Shown: positions 7,732-18,299, counted from the stretch's first letter. The stretch: 38,390 nt of DNA from Deltaproteobacteria bacterium (GCA_020850995.1 JADZDP010000191.1:1-38390), one strand, 5' to 3'. Made by a program: numbers and translations. Notes: generated from the sequence alone by a model not told the origin.

Positions 7732-9401
7732 ACGCGGACCTGATCGCGCGGGTGCTCCCGCGGCGTGCCATCGGCGTTGAGGCGCACCTTCTGCTTCGGT
7801 TGTTTTGGCGAAGAGAACGTGTCGACGAGCTCGAACAGCTCATCGAAACGCGCGTCAATCACCGACGGCGGCTCCCAGGTATCCACCGTGACCAGGTAGT
7901 CGACGCCGAGCTCGTCCACCATGTAGCGCAGGTCCTCGAAGGTGGTGGCCGCCAACACGGCCTGGAAGCCCACCTCGGGCACCAGCCACGCGATCTGACG
8001 AGCCTCGCTCGACGGCATTGCCACGACCAGCTGACCTGGCGTGCCGAGATCAAGTGCCAGGAGGTATGCCTGCAGCTCCAGGCGATGGAGCAGGGGCTCG
8101 GAGGGTCGGGCCGTGCGTGTCGCCAGGGCATCGTATCCCGACTCGACGGTGGCGACGGCGAACAGCACGAGCGCCGCCCAGGTGAACACGCCACCGGCGC
8201 GCGCACAGACGAAGTACGCGAACGCGAAGAACAGCACGCCGAGCAGCGCGTGACGGTCGCCGAACCACCACGCGTGGCCCAGGTCTTTGTGCATCACGTG
8301 CAGGAGCAAGAACGCCCCCACCCCAGTGGCGACGGCGAGGGCGTGGCGATCGGTGAGGTCGGCAAGGTCACGCCACCGCCGGCGCGGCGCGACCAGCAGC
8401 GCGGCCAACGCCAGCGGCCCAGCGTAGATGAGCCAGCCGAACACCCTGGGGTAGCCCTGTTTGCCAAACGCGATCAGCACGCCCTCCAGGCGATCGAGCA
8501 CCGTCTCGGCCATGGTGGCGCCGACGCGCAGGCCCTGCACCGGCGAGAGCGGGCTCGCCTCACCGCTCATGTCGAAGCGCAGATAGGCATTGAACGCCGA
8601 ACCTTCGACGAAGGAACCCACCCACAAGAGCTCCGGCAGGAAGGCCAACCAGCACGACGCCAGCGCGACGGCGCCGAACACGAGGGTCTGGCGACGCCGA
8701 TCACGGTCGCGCAACAGGTGCCAGGCGACGGCGCACGGGAGCGCCACCACGATGACGACGTGCTGGCTGCGCGCGTAGAGCAACACCGCCACCCACACGC
8801 CGAGCTCGACGGCGGCCGCTACCGTGCGCCGCGCCAACAGCGACGGGGCGCGCACCATGCACGCGAACAGCAGCAAGAACGAGAGGCCCTCGGTGTAGGG
8901 GCGACTGGTGAACGAGGTGAAGTGCAAAGACAACGCGAGCAGCGAGAGCGCCACGTGCCCGCCGTGCACCATGCCGTCGGGTGCACGGGCCCGGCGCCAC
9001 GAGGGCAAGATCGTGGGCAGCACGCGCCGCCCCCACCAGAAGGCGAGCGCCAGCGTGAAGAGCCACAAGAGCGCTGGCAACAGGACCGCAGCGGTGGTGA
9101 GCGGCACCACCGCGCCCGCCGCCGCCAAGAGCGCGGGCCACAAGGGCTGCACCGAGGTTGGGTGCGGCAACACCACGTACCCTTGGTGGTAGAGCGAGAG
9201 GCTGGTCACCAGGCCATCGCCCGACAGCAGGTGCTGCGCCACGTCCATGTAGAGGGAGCCGTCGGGGCCGGTTGGGTGGGTACCGAGACGACCCACCTTG
9301 TTCACCAGCGCCGGCACCATGATGCAGAGCGCCACCGCGGCCTCCACCAGCCACGGCCGCCGCGTCAGCTCGAGCAGAGCTCCCTTTCCCACCAGCGCCA
9401 T
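7683..9401 (-). CDS. GT-C-type (GT39/ArnT-like) polytopic glycosyltransferase, paralogue A
   Basis: A 572-residue membrane protein with about ten or more hydrophobic segments. After TM1 the first external loop has TGPDGSLYMDVAQHLLSGDG, the acidic-loop pattern of GT-C enzymes that transfer sugars from polyprenyl-phosphate carriers (GT39, ArnT). Further shared features are the loop LYHQG...HPTSVQPLWP and the motif SRPYTEGL. The C-terminal ~150 residues are a soluble domain (IAWLVPEVG, LGVDYLVTVDTWEPP), probably periplasmic. It is clearly homologous to the protein encoded at 9475-11178 on the other strand. The acceptor (lipid, protein or polysaccharide) is unknown. The 3' end overlaps the transglutaminase-like gene by 49 bp. 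Confidence 0.78.
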   Translation of the reverse strand: MALVGKGALLELTRRPWLVEAAVALCIMVPALVNKVGRLGTHPTGPDGSLYMDVAQHLLSGDGLVTSLSLYHQGYVVLPHPTSVQPLWPALLAAAGAVVPLTTAAVLLPALLWLFTLALAFWWGRRVLPTILPSWRRARAPDGMVHGGHVALSLLALSLHFTSFTSRPYTEGLSFLLLFACMVRAPSLLARRTVAAAVELGVWVAVLLYARSQHVVIVVALPCAVAWHLLRDRDRRRQTLVFGAVALASCWLAFLPELLWVGSFVEGSAFNAYLRFDMSGEASPLSPVQGLRVGATMAETVLDRLEGVLIAFGKQGYPRVFGWLIYAGPLALAALLVAPRRRWRDLADLTDRHALAVATGVGAFLLLHVMHKDLGHAWWFGDRHALLGVLFFAFAYFVCARAGGVFTWAALVLFAVATVESGYDALATRTARPSEPLLHRLELQAYLLALDLGTPGQLVVAMPSSEARQIAWLVPEVGFQAVLAATTFEDLRYMVDELGVDYLVTVDTWEPPSVIDARFDELFELVDTFSSPKQPKQKVRLNADGTPREHPRDQVRVYRPRFLPREGLGPSE

Positions 9402-9474
9402 GGCACTGCTTCCGCCGAGGAGGGCGCGCTGTCAACGATGCTGGTGTATCCATCCGTTCATCGATGGACGCCCC

Positions 9475-11178
9475 ATGAACGCCCCACTCGCAACCTCACA
9501 CCGAGCGAGCGCTGTGTGGCTCGTCGTCATCCTCAGCGCGCTGGCGGCGCTCAAGGTCGTCTACAGCCTCAACTGGAGCTTCCCCGCCGGCGCCGACGGC
9601 GGCTACTACACCAACATCGCGCAGAACCTGTTGGCCGGAGACGGGCTCACCACCAACGTCTCGCTCTACCACCGCGCCTTCACGAGCTTCCCGCACCCCG
9701 ACTCGATCTACCCGCTGTGGCCGCTCTGCTACGCGGCCGTCGCTGCGCTATTTCCCCTCGACAAGGTCGCGGTCTGGCTGCCGAGCGCACTGTATCTCGC
9801 CTCGCTCGTCACCGGCTTTCTGTGGGCGCGTCGCCTCTCGCCCGGCGATCTGTCCCGGCGCGTGCCGGGGTTCGGGGCGGGGCACGTGCTGGTGATCGTG
9901 CTCGGCCTGCACGGCGCCTACTTCCTGCACACCTCGCGGCCCTACACCGAGGGGCTCGCGTACGCGCTGTTCTTCGCGTGCTGTTGGCGCGCCATCCCCT
10001 TGCTCGAGCGCCGTACCTTCGCGGCCGGGCTCGAGCTCGGCGCGTGGGTCGGCGTGCTGCTCCTGGTGCGCTCGCAGTTCGTCATCGTGGTGGCTGCGCT
10101 GGTCGGCACGCTCGTGGTGCAGCTCGTCGTCGATGGCGAGCGCCGTGGCGCTGTGCTGCGCTTCGGGGTGGCGGTCGCGCTCGGCCTGGCGCTGCTGCTC
10201 ATGCCCTACGTGCTGTACCTGGCGCTCACCACCAGCGAGTTCTCTCCGTTCAACTACCTGCTCTTCGGCGAGACGCCGCAAGGATCGCCGCTCTCGCAGG
10301 CGAAACCCTACGTGCGGCCCGCGGGGCTCGCGCACCTACGGGTGCTCGCGCACGGCGTCGCCACCGCCTTCGCATGGAGCGTGAGCGTGTCCTATCGCGG
10401 CTCCTACCACCTGTTTCACTACGCCGTCCCTGTCGCCGCAGTGGTGTTGGCCGCGCGCGTGCTCGTCGCCGCCCGCGCCGCCGACGGGCGCGCGCGCATG
10501 GTGGCGTGGCTGCGCGATCCCAAGAACGCCGCGTGGCTGGTGTTCGCGCTGGTGGCCCTGCTCGGGTTCTTAAGCGTGCAGCTGCTCGTCAAGAACGACG
10601 ACCGCTGGTACTTCCATCGACGACACAACCTGGTGGCGTTGCCGTTCTTCTTCTTCGCGCTGCTGACGCTCCTGCGCTCGCGCGTGCTGCCGGTGGCGCT
10701 CGTTGGCGTGGCGCTCTTGCTGGGTACGGTGGCGATCGGTGCGCGCCGGCTCGGCTTCGAGATCCACAAGACCACCATCGAGCCGCGCCGGCCGCCGCGC
10801 CAGAGCGTGGTCGATTGGCTGAACGCTGAGCACGCGCGCCTGGGTCGTCCGCTGGTGGTGGCGACCAGCGCGCCGCAGGTGATGGTGTGGCGCACGCCCG
10901 GGGTCAGCTACCACGAGGTCAACGCGGAGGTCACCACGCTCGACGATGTGCTGGTGATGTTCGACCAGCTCGGCGCCGACTACCTGGTGAGCCCCTTGCG
11001 CGATGAGGTGCGCCACCGCCGTCCCCGCGCGCGCCTCGATGCCGAGCTCGAGATGCTGCCCGGCGTCGAGCTCGGTCGTCTGCGCATCTATCGGCGACGC
11101 AGCGCGGGCAGCACGGCGGACACGCCCGCGCCCTTCACCGGCGCGCCCGACGCACCCGACGACACCGACGACCAGTAG
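9475..11178 (+). CDS. GT-C-type (GT39/ArnT-like) polytopic glycosyltransferase, paralogue B
   Basis: A 567-residue membrane protein, paralogue of the divergent neighbour. The same motifs occur in the same order: GADGGYYTNIAQNLLAGDG in the first loop, VSLYHRAF...HPDSIYPLWP, TSRPYTEGLAYAL, then many TM helices and a C-terminal soluble domain (VVATSAPQVMVW, LGADYLVSPL). The Asp in GADGG corresponds to the Asp in GPDGS of paralogue A and is a candidate catalytic or metal-linked residue. The start at 9475 is the only in-frame ATG close to the hydrophobic N-terminus; upstream codons would add an Arg/Ser-rich stretch running over the neighbour. Only 73 bp separate the two start codons, so they share one divergent promoter region. 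The C-terminal end is Asp/Pro-rich. Confidence 0.78.
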   Translation: MNAPLATSHRASAVWLVVILSALAALKVVYSLNWSFPAGADGGYYTNIAQNLLAGDGLTTNVSLYHRAFTSFPHPDSIYPLWPLCYAAVAALFPLDKVAVWLPSALYLASLVTGFLWARRLSPGDLSRRVPGFGAGHVLVIVLGLHGAYFLHTSRPYTEGLAYALFFACCWRAIPLLERRTFAAGLELGAWVGVLLLVRSQFVIVVAALVGTLVVQLVVDGERRGAVLRFGVAVALGLALLLMPYVLYLALTTSEFSPFNYLLFGETPQGSPLSQAKPYVRPAGLAHLRVLAHGVATAFAWSVSVSYRGSYHLFHYAVPVAAVVLAARVLVAARAADGRARMVAWLRDPKNAAWLVFALVALLGFLSVQLLVKNDDRWYFHRRHNLVALPFFFFALLTLLRSRVLPVALVGVALLLGTVAIGARRLGFEIHKTTIEPRRPPRQSVVDWLNAEHARLGRPLVVATSAPQVMVWRTPGVSYHEVNAEVTTLDDVLVMFDQLGADYLVSPLRDEVRHRRPRARLDAELEMLPGVELGRLRIYRRRSAGSTADTPAPFTGAPDAPDDTDDQ

Positions 11179-11181
11179 CGC

Positions 11182-13245
<2,064 letters not shown>

Positions 13246-13439
13246 GGTGCACCTCGGGGAGACAGTTTGGCGGCGACTGTCTTGTGCGCGCTGCCGCGTT
13301 GTCAAACCGGTCCCGGGCGCAAGTGGTCGCGTAGGGCCGCGCGACTACGTCGTATGGACCACCACGCGACCGGCGCGGTCCACCCGTGGCGGGCCGGCTC
13401 GGTGACGACCCCGGCGACAGCGTTGGCGAGACGCGATGC
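13246..13439. other. Intergenic region upstream of tkt
   Basis: This 194-bp gap separates tkt from the end of the (GE)n protein gene that lies upstream on the same strand. It should hold the tkt promoter and perhaps a terminator for the upstream unit. I see GC-rich dyads (for example around CGCGACCGGCGCGGTC) but no clear -35/-10 pair. Confidence 0.3.
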
Positions 13440-14978
13440 TCACCCTCCCGAGAGGTCCTCGATGATGACGTAGCCGGCACCACCGCCGCCGCCGCCGCCG
13501 CCGGCGTCCGCCACGTCCGATCGCCCCCCTGGGGCACCGACGTTGCTGGTGCCCCCGTCACCACCCGCACCCCCATCAGCGCCCGGCCCGGTGACAGCGC
13601 CTCCGGCGCCGCCAGCGCGGCCGTCCGCTCCGGCCTGGCTCGGCGTCCCCAGAGCCTCGTCATCGCCGCCAGCGCCGCCGCCGCCACCACCCACGTCGAT
13701 GGACGAGCCGATCTCGATGGTCGACGCGAGGTACTGGACGAGCACGAGGCCACCAGCGCCACCACCGCCGCCTCCCGAGCCGAAGGACGCGAGAGAGCCG
13801 ACGCCCCCGTCGCCGCCGCCGCCGGTGGCCACCAGGGTGCCCGTGAGCGAGAGCTCGCCGGCGACCACCAGCGCGAGGGCCCCGCCGCCGGCGCCACCTT
13901 GCGGGTGCTGGCCCAACGGTGACGCAGCGCCGCCTTGGCCGCCCGGGCAGCCGCCGAGCAGCGGCCCTTGCGCGCGCGCTGCCCCCCCTTCGCCGGGAGC
14001 GTTGTCGCCGATGCCACCGTGTCCACCCCCGTAGCGATGGCCGCCGCCGCCACCGCCGGCACCGCCCGAGTAGTCGCCGTCGGTGCCGTTACCACCCGCG
14101 CCGGCGGCGCACGCGGAAACGCTCGGCGCGCCGGGCCCGCTCAGGCTCCCTGCGGCGCCCACGTCGAGCAGGCCGGCGATGGACGCGTCGCCGAACACCA
14201 CCAGGGCCACGGCGTCCGTGCCCGCGAAGCTCACCGTGGCGCTCTCGTCGATGACGAGAGAGCGCATCAGCAGGATCCTGATCGTTCCGCTGAGACCGCC
14301 TGTGCCCGTGGACACGGAGGCAACGCCATCGATGGCGCTGCCGCACATGGTCGGGACGGTTGGGTTCACCACGGTGTCGCCCGTGCAGCGCACGGCTGCC
14401 GCCGGCTCCACGCCGGGCGCCTCAGCCATGGCGCGCAGGTCGACATGCACGGCGCCCGTCGGAAACGAGCGCCAGCAGGTCGTGGCACCGCACGCGAAGC
14501 CGGGCAGCGTTTGGCACAGCGTGCAGCCCATGACGTCGACGAGGAAGTCGCACTGTTCGCCGTTCTCGAGTTGCCCGTTGCCGCAGAGCGGATCGCCTTC
14601 GCCCTCACCTTCCCCTTCACCCTCGCCTTCCCCTTCACCCTCGCCCTCACCTTCACCTTCGCCCTCACCTTCCCCTTCGCCCTCACCTTCCCCTTCGCCC
14701 TCGCCTTCACCCTCACCTTCACCCTCACCTTCACCTTCACCTTCACCTTCGCCTTCGCCTTCGCCGCCGTCGAGCGCCGAGCACGAGCCGAGCATGCACG
14801 CCGCGTCGCGCGGGCAATCCGCATCGGAGTTGCACAGGTACTCATGGCAGCGCTCGTCTTCGCCGCACGCGCTGCCGGCGCCGCAGTCGCGCGAGGCCGC
14901 GCAGGGCGGATCGCACGCTGCGCTCGCGCCCACGAGGATGGCGACGAGCCCGAGAGGAAGGCAGCGGTCGACGCGCAC
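13440..14978 (-). CDS. Stalked surface protein: Cys-rich head, (GE)n linker, Cys repeat and Gly-rich domain (protein 1)
   Basis: A 512-residue exported protein. Residues 1-22 are a signal peptide ending ASAAC, so a lipoprotein with Cys22 is possible although the lipobox lacks Leu at -3. Next is a small disulfide-rich segment with about ten Cys (CAASRDCGAGSAC... CPRDAACMLGSC), then about 29 Gly-Glu dipeptides, then CGNGQLENGEQCD...C..C, the myxobacterial Cys-rich repeat (DUF4215/TIGR02232-like). The last ~350 residues begin with a beta-rich VRCTGDT...MCG segment and become extremely Gly-rich. Function is unknown; the layout suggests a surface-anchored stalk with a distal adhesive or structural domain. 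Start is a GTG. It lies 33 bp downstream of the M23-like gene, likely in one transcript. A close architectural relative is at 23138-24553. Confidence 0.85.
   Translation of the reverse strand: MRVDRCLPLGLVAILVGASAACDPPCAASRDCGAGSACGEDERCHEYLCNSDADCPRDAACMLGSCSALDGGEGEGEGEGEGEGEGEGEGEGEGEGEGEGEGEGEGEGEGEGEGEGEGEGEGEGEGEGDPLCGNGQLENGEQCDFLVDVMGCTLCQTLPGFACGATTCWRSFPTGAVHVDLRAMAEAPGVEPAAAVRCTGDTVVNPTVPTMCGSAIDGVASVSTGTGGLSGTIRILLMRSLVIDESATVSFAGTDAVALVVFGDASIAGLLDVGAAGSLSGPGAPSVSACAAGAGGNGTDGDYSGGAGGGGGGHRYGGGHGGIGDNAPGEGGAARAQGPLLGGCPGGQGGAASPLGQHPQGGAGGGALALVVAGELSLTGTLVATGGGGDGGVGSLASFGSGGGGGGAGGLVLVQYLASTIEIGSSIDVGGGGGGAGGDDEALGTPSQAGADGRAGGAGGAVTGPGADGGAGGDGGTSNVGAPGGRSDVADAGGGGGGGGAGYVIIEDLSGG
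14594..14766. repeat. Hexanucleotide microsatellite coding for (Gly-Glu)n, copy 1
   Basis: About 29 units of a 6-bp repeat; on the coding (minus) strand the units are GGCGAG, GGTGAG, GGCGAA or GGGGAA-like variants, all encoding Gly-Glu. Variation is almost only at third codon positions. Gain or loss of whole units keeps the frame, so stalk length could change by slippage. Confidence 0.9.
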
Positions 14979-15011
14979 GGGACAATGGTAGCGCGTGCGC
15001 TCGCCCTGGTG

Positions 15012-16361
15012 TCAGCGCCGGCGCCGCGCCAAGAACCCGAGCAGCACGGCCAGGGTCGCGAGCATGGGCTCGCCTGCGGAGCGGCAGCCAAAGGCCACGG
15101 AGGGCGGCAAGTGCTCGAGCCCATCGGGTGGCGGCTCGGGCGGCGGCTCGGGCGGCGGCTCCTCCGGCGGCGGTTCCTCCGGTGGCGGCTCCTCCGGTGG
15201 CGGCTCCTCTGGCGGCGGCTCCGTGGCGCGAGCTGCGATGAGGGCGTCGAAGCCGAGCTTCTTGGCGCTGTTGGCGTCGAGGAAGGGCTCGCCGGTGTTG
15301 TCGGCCAGCGTCACGATCAGCGCGCCGGCGGGCGCCGCCAACGTCGTCAGCTCCACCACGGCGCCGGCGTGGGCGAGCTGGTCGATCACCACCTCGCGCT
15401 CGAGGCCCTCGCCCTCGATGCGGTAGCGCGCCTGCTGGCTGGTGGCGAGCGCGGGGATCAGGGCCGAGAGCACGAGCTCGGCGGGCTCGTCGAGGGTGAG
15501 GGTCCACGAGAGCGAGTTGTCGGGCGTCGCCGCGTCGATCGCATAGGTCCAGCGCGCGTTGCCGCCGCTGCCCGTGGTCGCATGCCAGTACTCGCTCGGG
15601 CCCTGGGCGCGCGCGCAGGGGCCGTCCTCCTCGAGCACCAGCTCCTCGTCGCCGTCAAGCACGCACGCGGGGTCGGGGGGCGGTGGCGGTGGCGGCGGGC
15701 CGCTGGTGTTGGCCGAGCTGTGCACCTGGCCGGGCTCGAGGTCACCGGCGCCGTCGATGAGCTCGGGCACCACCGCGTTGCCCCCGTAGCTGCCGCCGCT
15801 ACCCGAGCCGCCGATGCTCGAGTCGCGGTGCAGGGCGAAGTGCAGGTGCGGCGTGCCGAAGGACGAGCAGGACAGCGCCCCCTGGCACGACTGTCCCAAC
15901 GTTCCGATCGATTGCCCCTTGGTCACGGTGTCGCCTTCGACGACGTCGATGCGATCGAGGTGCGCATAGAGCGTGACGTAGACGTGGCCGTCGCCAGGCT
16001 CGTGGCGCAGGATGATGCGCTGGCCATAGTTGGCCCACCCCGAGCTGGCCCAGCCGGCCTTCACCACCACGCCGGCGGCGACGGCCAGCACCGGCTGCCC
16101 TTTGCCGTGGTCGGCGTGCTCCTCGAGCGTGAGGTCGAGGGCGTAGTAGTCGTTGGCCGAGCCCGTGCGTGCGGTGCCGTCGTGCAGGCTCGAGCCACCG
16201 TTGGGCCCGTAGCCCGACAAGAGGTGTACGGCCTCGCCGGCCGCGAAGGGCCACGACAGGCCGAGCTCCGCCGGTGCGGCGGTGGCGCCCGAGAGCGGCG
16301 CGGTGGCTGCGGCAGCCGGCATGGCCGCGAGCAGGAACACGAAGGGGCCAACAGTGCGCAC
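15012..16361 (-). CDS. M23-like protein with Pro-rich stalk and MYXO-CTERM-like tail
   Basis: A 449-residue exported protein. After a signal peptide (about 1-20) comes an M23/LytM-like beta-fold: GQPVLAVAAGVVVKAG, LYAHLDRIDV (His134) and GTPHLHFAL (His172, His174) are all typical. The usual first metal motif HxxxD reads YYALD (Tyr72, Asp76), so the first zinc His seems to be replaced. A second beta domain (about 230-390) resembles a pre-peptidase-type or carbohydrate-binding module (WTLTLDEPAELVLS). Then comes a (P)PPEE repeat stalk and finally GCRSAGEP, a hydrophobic stretch and RRRR, which matches the MYXO-CTERM sorting signal pattern. The GTG start has GGAG at a 6-nt spacing. It may bind rather than cut peptidoglycan. 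Confidence 0.85.
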   Translation of the reverse strand: MRTVGPFVFLLAAMPAAAATAPLSGATAAPAELGLSWPFAAGEAVHLLSGYGPNGGSSLHDGTARTGSANDYYALDLTLEEHADHGKGQPVLAVAAGVVVKAGWASSGWANYGQRIILRHEPGDGHVYVTLYAHLDRIDVVEGDTVTKGQSIGTLGQSCQGALSCSSFGTPHLHFALHRDSSIGGSGSGGSYGGNAVVPELIDGAGDLEPGQVHSSANTSGPPPPPPPPDPACVLDGDEELVLEEDGPCARAQGPSEYWHATTGSGGNARWTYAIDAATPDNSLSWTLTLDEPAELVLSALIPALATSQQARYRIEGEGLEREVVIDQLAHAGAVVELTTLAAPAGALIVTLADNTGEPFLDANSAKKLGFDALIAARATEPPPEEPPPEEPPPEEPPPEEPPPEPPPEPPPDGLEHLPPSVAFGCRSAGEPMLATLAVLLGFLARRRR

Positions 16362-16548
16362 GGCTCGCTCCGAAACGAATGTTTTTTCGATAGCGCCCCT
16401 GCAGGCCTGTGCGCGTCCGCCGTTGGGAGGACGGTCCTATCCCACATCGGTACCGCTGTAGCCCGCGCTCCCATCGTCCGGATGCCTGGGAGTACCGCTG
16501 GCGGATCGACCGACAACTCTCTTGTCACCCTCTCGCCCGGAGCGCCCC
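16362..16548. promoter_or_regulatory. Divergent promoter region between the M23-like gene and the small Gly/Gln-rich gene
   Basis: A 187-bp gap between divergent genes. On the minus strand an A-rich patch (CTATCGAAAAAACATTCG) stands out from the GC-rich background about 20-40 bp before the M23-like start and may include its -10 region. The 9-mer GTACCGCTG occurs twice on the plus strand (near 16450 and 16492). No stronger signal is visible. Confidence 0.3.
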
Positions 16549-16971
16549 ATGTGCACCCTCAACAACGACGTCACCACCCGCACCCGCGTCGGCCGCAACC
16601 GCGAGACCGGCTCGTGCAACGAGGGCGACACCAACAACGCGAGCCGGCCCTTGCGCCTGTTTGACGGGGACACCCTTGGCGAGTGTCGCGGCAGCGGCCT
16701 GTTCCCGCGCCGCCCCGGCGGCTGCGGCGGTATCGAGGACATCCTGGCGCGCATGGCCAACGGCGATGGCAAGAAGCAGGTCAACGACGTGTCGAACGCG
16801 GGCAAGGGCCTGTTCGAGAGCGGCAAGGACTTCGGCTCGGCCTCGGGCTCGTCCGCCGACAGCGGTGGTGGCGGCCAAGGCATGCAGCAGGCCATGCAGG
16901 GCATCCAGCAGGTGCTCGGTATGGTGATGAACTTCGTCAAGGCGATCTTTGGTGGCCTAGGCAGCCTGTGA
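16549..16971 (+). CDS. Small Gly/Gln/Met-rich orphan protein
   Basis: A 140-residue protein I do not recognise. The ATG at 16549 has GGAG at 16539-16542 with 6-nt spacing, which supports it over the upstream in-frame ATG at 16522. There is no signal peptide. The N-terminal half is polar and Asn/Arg-rich with four Cys, including CRGSGLFPRRPGGCGG. The middle is Gly/Ser/Asp-rich. The last ~35 residues are Gly/Gln/Met-rich and amphipathic to hydrophobic (GMQQAMQGIQQVLGMV, then FVKAIFGGL). Proteins of this look are sometimes secreted without a signal peptide or insert into membranes, but that is inference. It is followed after 22 bp by the LCMT-type methyltransferase and may be co-transcribed with it. 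Confidence 0.75.
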   Translation: MCTLNNDVTTRTRVGRNRETGSCNEGDTNNASRPLRLFDGDTLGECRGSGLFPRRPGGCGGIEDILARMANGDGKKQVNDVSNAGKGLFESGKDFGSASGSSADSGGGGQGMQQAMQGIQQVLGMVMNFVKAIFGGLGSL

Positions 16972-16993
16972 GCCTGATCGAGCAGCGCCGCGC

Positions 16994-17833
16994 GTGAGCA
17001 AACGCGCCAGCTTCACCGCCGCGATGATCGCAGTGTCGCGCAGCCTCGGCCGCGTCCTCCCCGAAGACGCGCGCTTGATCGACGATCCCTTCGGCGCGCG
17101 CTTCGCCACCCCGCTCTTACGCGTCATCGCGCGGTCGGCGCATTGGCTGCGCCCGCTCATCGAGGGCACGCTGGTGACCGTGCAGGTGCGTACGCGCCTG
17201 CTCGACGAGGCGCTCGTGGGCTTCGTGGAGCAGGGCGGCGCGCAGGTGCTGCTGCTCGGCGCGGGCTTCGACGCGCGCGCCGCGCGCTTCGCGCCCGCGC
17301 TGGCACACGCGCGCGTCTTCGAGGTCGATCAGCCGGCCACCCAAGCGAAGAAGCGCGCGCTCATGCCCGAGCTGCCGTCGCTGCGCTACCTGCCCTGGGA
17401 CTTCGAGACCCAAGCGGTGGCCGAGCTGCCGCGCGCGCTGGCCGCGCTCGGTCACGACCCGTCGCAGCCCACGCTCACGCTCTGGGAGGGCGTGACCATG
17501 TACCTGAGCGCCGAGGCCGTCGACGCCACGGCGCGCGCCGTGCGGGCGTTGTCGGCCCCCGGCTCGCGCTTCGTGCTCACCTATCTCGAGCGCGCGGCGC
17601 AGATGCGGCCGAGCGCCGCGCACCGCGTGGTCGCGCGCCTGGTGCGACGCTGGGGCGAGCCACTGCGCTTCGGCTTTGATCCCGCGGCGCTCCCCGCGTG
17701 GATGGCCGAGCGCGGCTTCGCGCTCGAGCACGACCTGAGCTTCAAGGACGCCGCCGCGGTCATGGTTCCGGCGCGCTACGCGGCCTTGCTGGAGCCAAGC
17801 GCGCGCGTGGCGTTCGTCGCGCCCTCTGCCTGA
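16994..17833 (+). CDS. SAM-dependent methyltransferase, LCMT/PPM1 family (TIGR00027 type)
   Basis: A 279-residue methyltransferase. The family signature is clear: RTRLLDEAL upstream of the SAM site, VLLLGAGFDARAARF as motif I, then VFEVDQPATQAKKRAL, and LTLWEGVTMYLSAEAV, which is the bacterial equivalent of the leucine carboxyl methyltransferase WEGVxxYL motif. Bacterial members methylate carboxyl or hydroxyl groups of small molecules; the substrate here is unknown. The start is a GTG at 16994, 22 bp after the preceding gene. The 3' end stops 4 bp before the convergent SnoaL-like gene. Confidence 0.92.
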   Translation: MSKRASFTAAMIAVSRSLGRVLPEDARLIDDPFGARFATPLLRVIARSAHWLRPLIEGTLVTVQVRTRLLDEALVGFVEQGGAQVLLLGAGFDARAARFAPALAHARVFEVDQPATQAKKRALMPELPSLRYLPWDFETQAVAELPRALAALGHDPSQPTLTLWEGVTMYLSAEAVDATARAVRALSAPGSRFVLTYLERAAQMRPSAAHRVVARLVRRWGEPLRFGFDPAALPAWMAERGFALEHDLSFKDAAAVMVPARYAALLEPSARVAFVAPSA

Positions 17834-17837
17834 CGCC

Positions 17838-18299
17838 CTACATGCTCGCGTCGTGGACGATCTTCCACAGGCCCGCGCGGCGCTCGAGGCCGATGACGCT
17901 GAAGCCCTCGGCGGGCGGCTTGGCCTCGAAGCTCAAGCGCCACTTCATGGCGATAGACGCCACGCTGCCGTCGGCGATCAGGTGCAGCACCTCGAGGGTG
18001 AGGGCGCCCATGCCGCGCTTGTCGACGTACTTCTTCTTGTAGCGCTGCTCCACCGCCGCGCGCCCGTCGGTGCGCCCCGAGGGCGAGACGAAGATGGCGT
18101 CGTCGGCGTAGTGGCTGCAGAAGCCCTCGAGGTCGCCGGCCGTCCACTGCGCCGCCTGCTTGAGGAGCAACGCTGGCAGCAAGGTCTTCGGGTCGTCCAC
18201 GAGCGCCGGCGGGGCGGGCTTGGTCTCCGCTCCCGCCAGCGCCGGCAGCGCAGCGATGGGCAGGGCGGCGGTGGCGACGAGCGCGGTGCGACGCTTCAT
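17838..18299 (-). CDS. Exported SnoaL/DUF4440-like (NTF2-fold) protein
   Basis: A 153-residue protein. Residues 1-24 form a signal peptide (MKRRTALVATAALP..ALAGAE); the twin Arg could indicate Tat export, though the full Tat motif is not present. The mature part has the NTF2-like pattern: helix QAAQWTAGDLEGFCSHYADDAIFVSPSG, then GRAAVEQRYKKKY, and the closing strands ERRAGLWKIVHDAS. Such domains make a small cone-shaped pocket and can bind or isomerise small ligands; no specific activity can be assigned. GGAG lies 7 nt before the ATG. It is divergent from the large orphan at 18467. Confidence 0.85.
   Translation of the reverse strand: MKRRTALVATAALPIAALPALAGAETKPAPPALVDDPKTLLPALLLKQAAQWTAGDLEGFCSHYADDAIFVSPSGRTDGRAAVEQRYKKKYVDKRGMGALTLEVLHLIADGSVASIAMKWRLSFEAKPPAEGFSVIGLERRAGLWKIVHDASM

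Noticed and set aside
7752..10829. 1025-codon open frame on the plus strand through both GT-C genes
   Set aside because: It crosses two genes on opposite strands and has Arg/Gln/His-rich low-complexity composition; no domain is visible.
13935..16664. 909-codon open frame antisense to the stalked protein and the M23-like protein
   Set aside because: Its FTLALTF-type stretches are only the reverse reading of the (GE)n microsatellite, not membrane segments.
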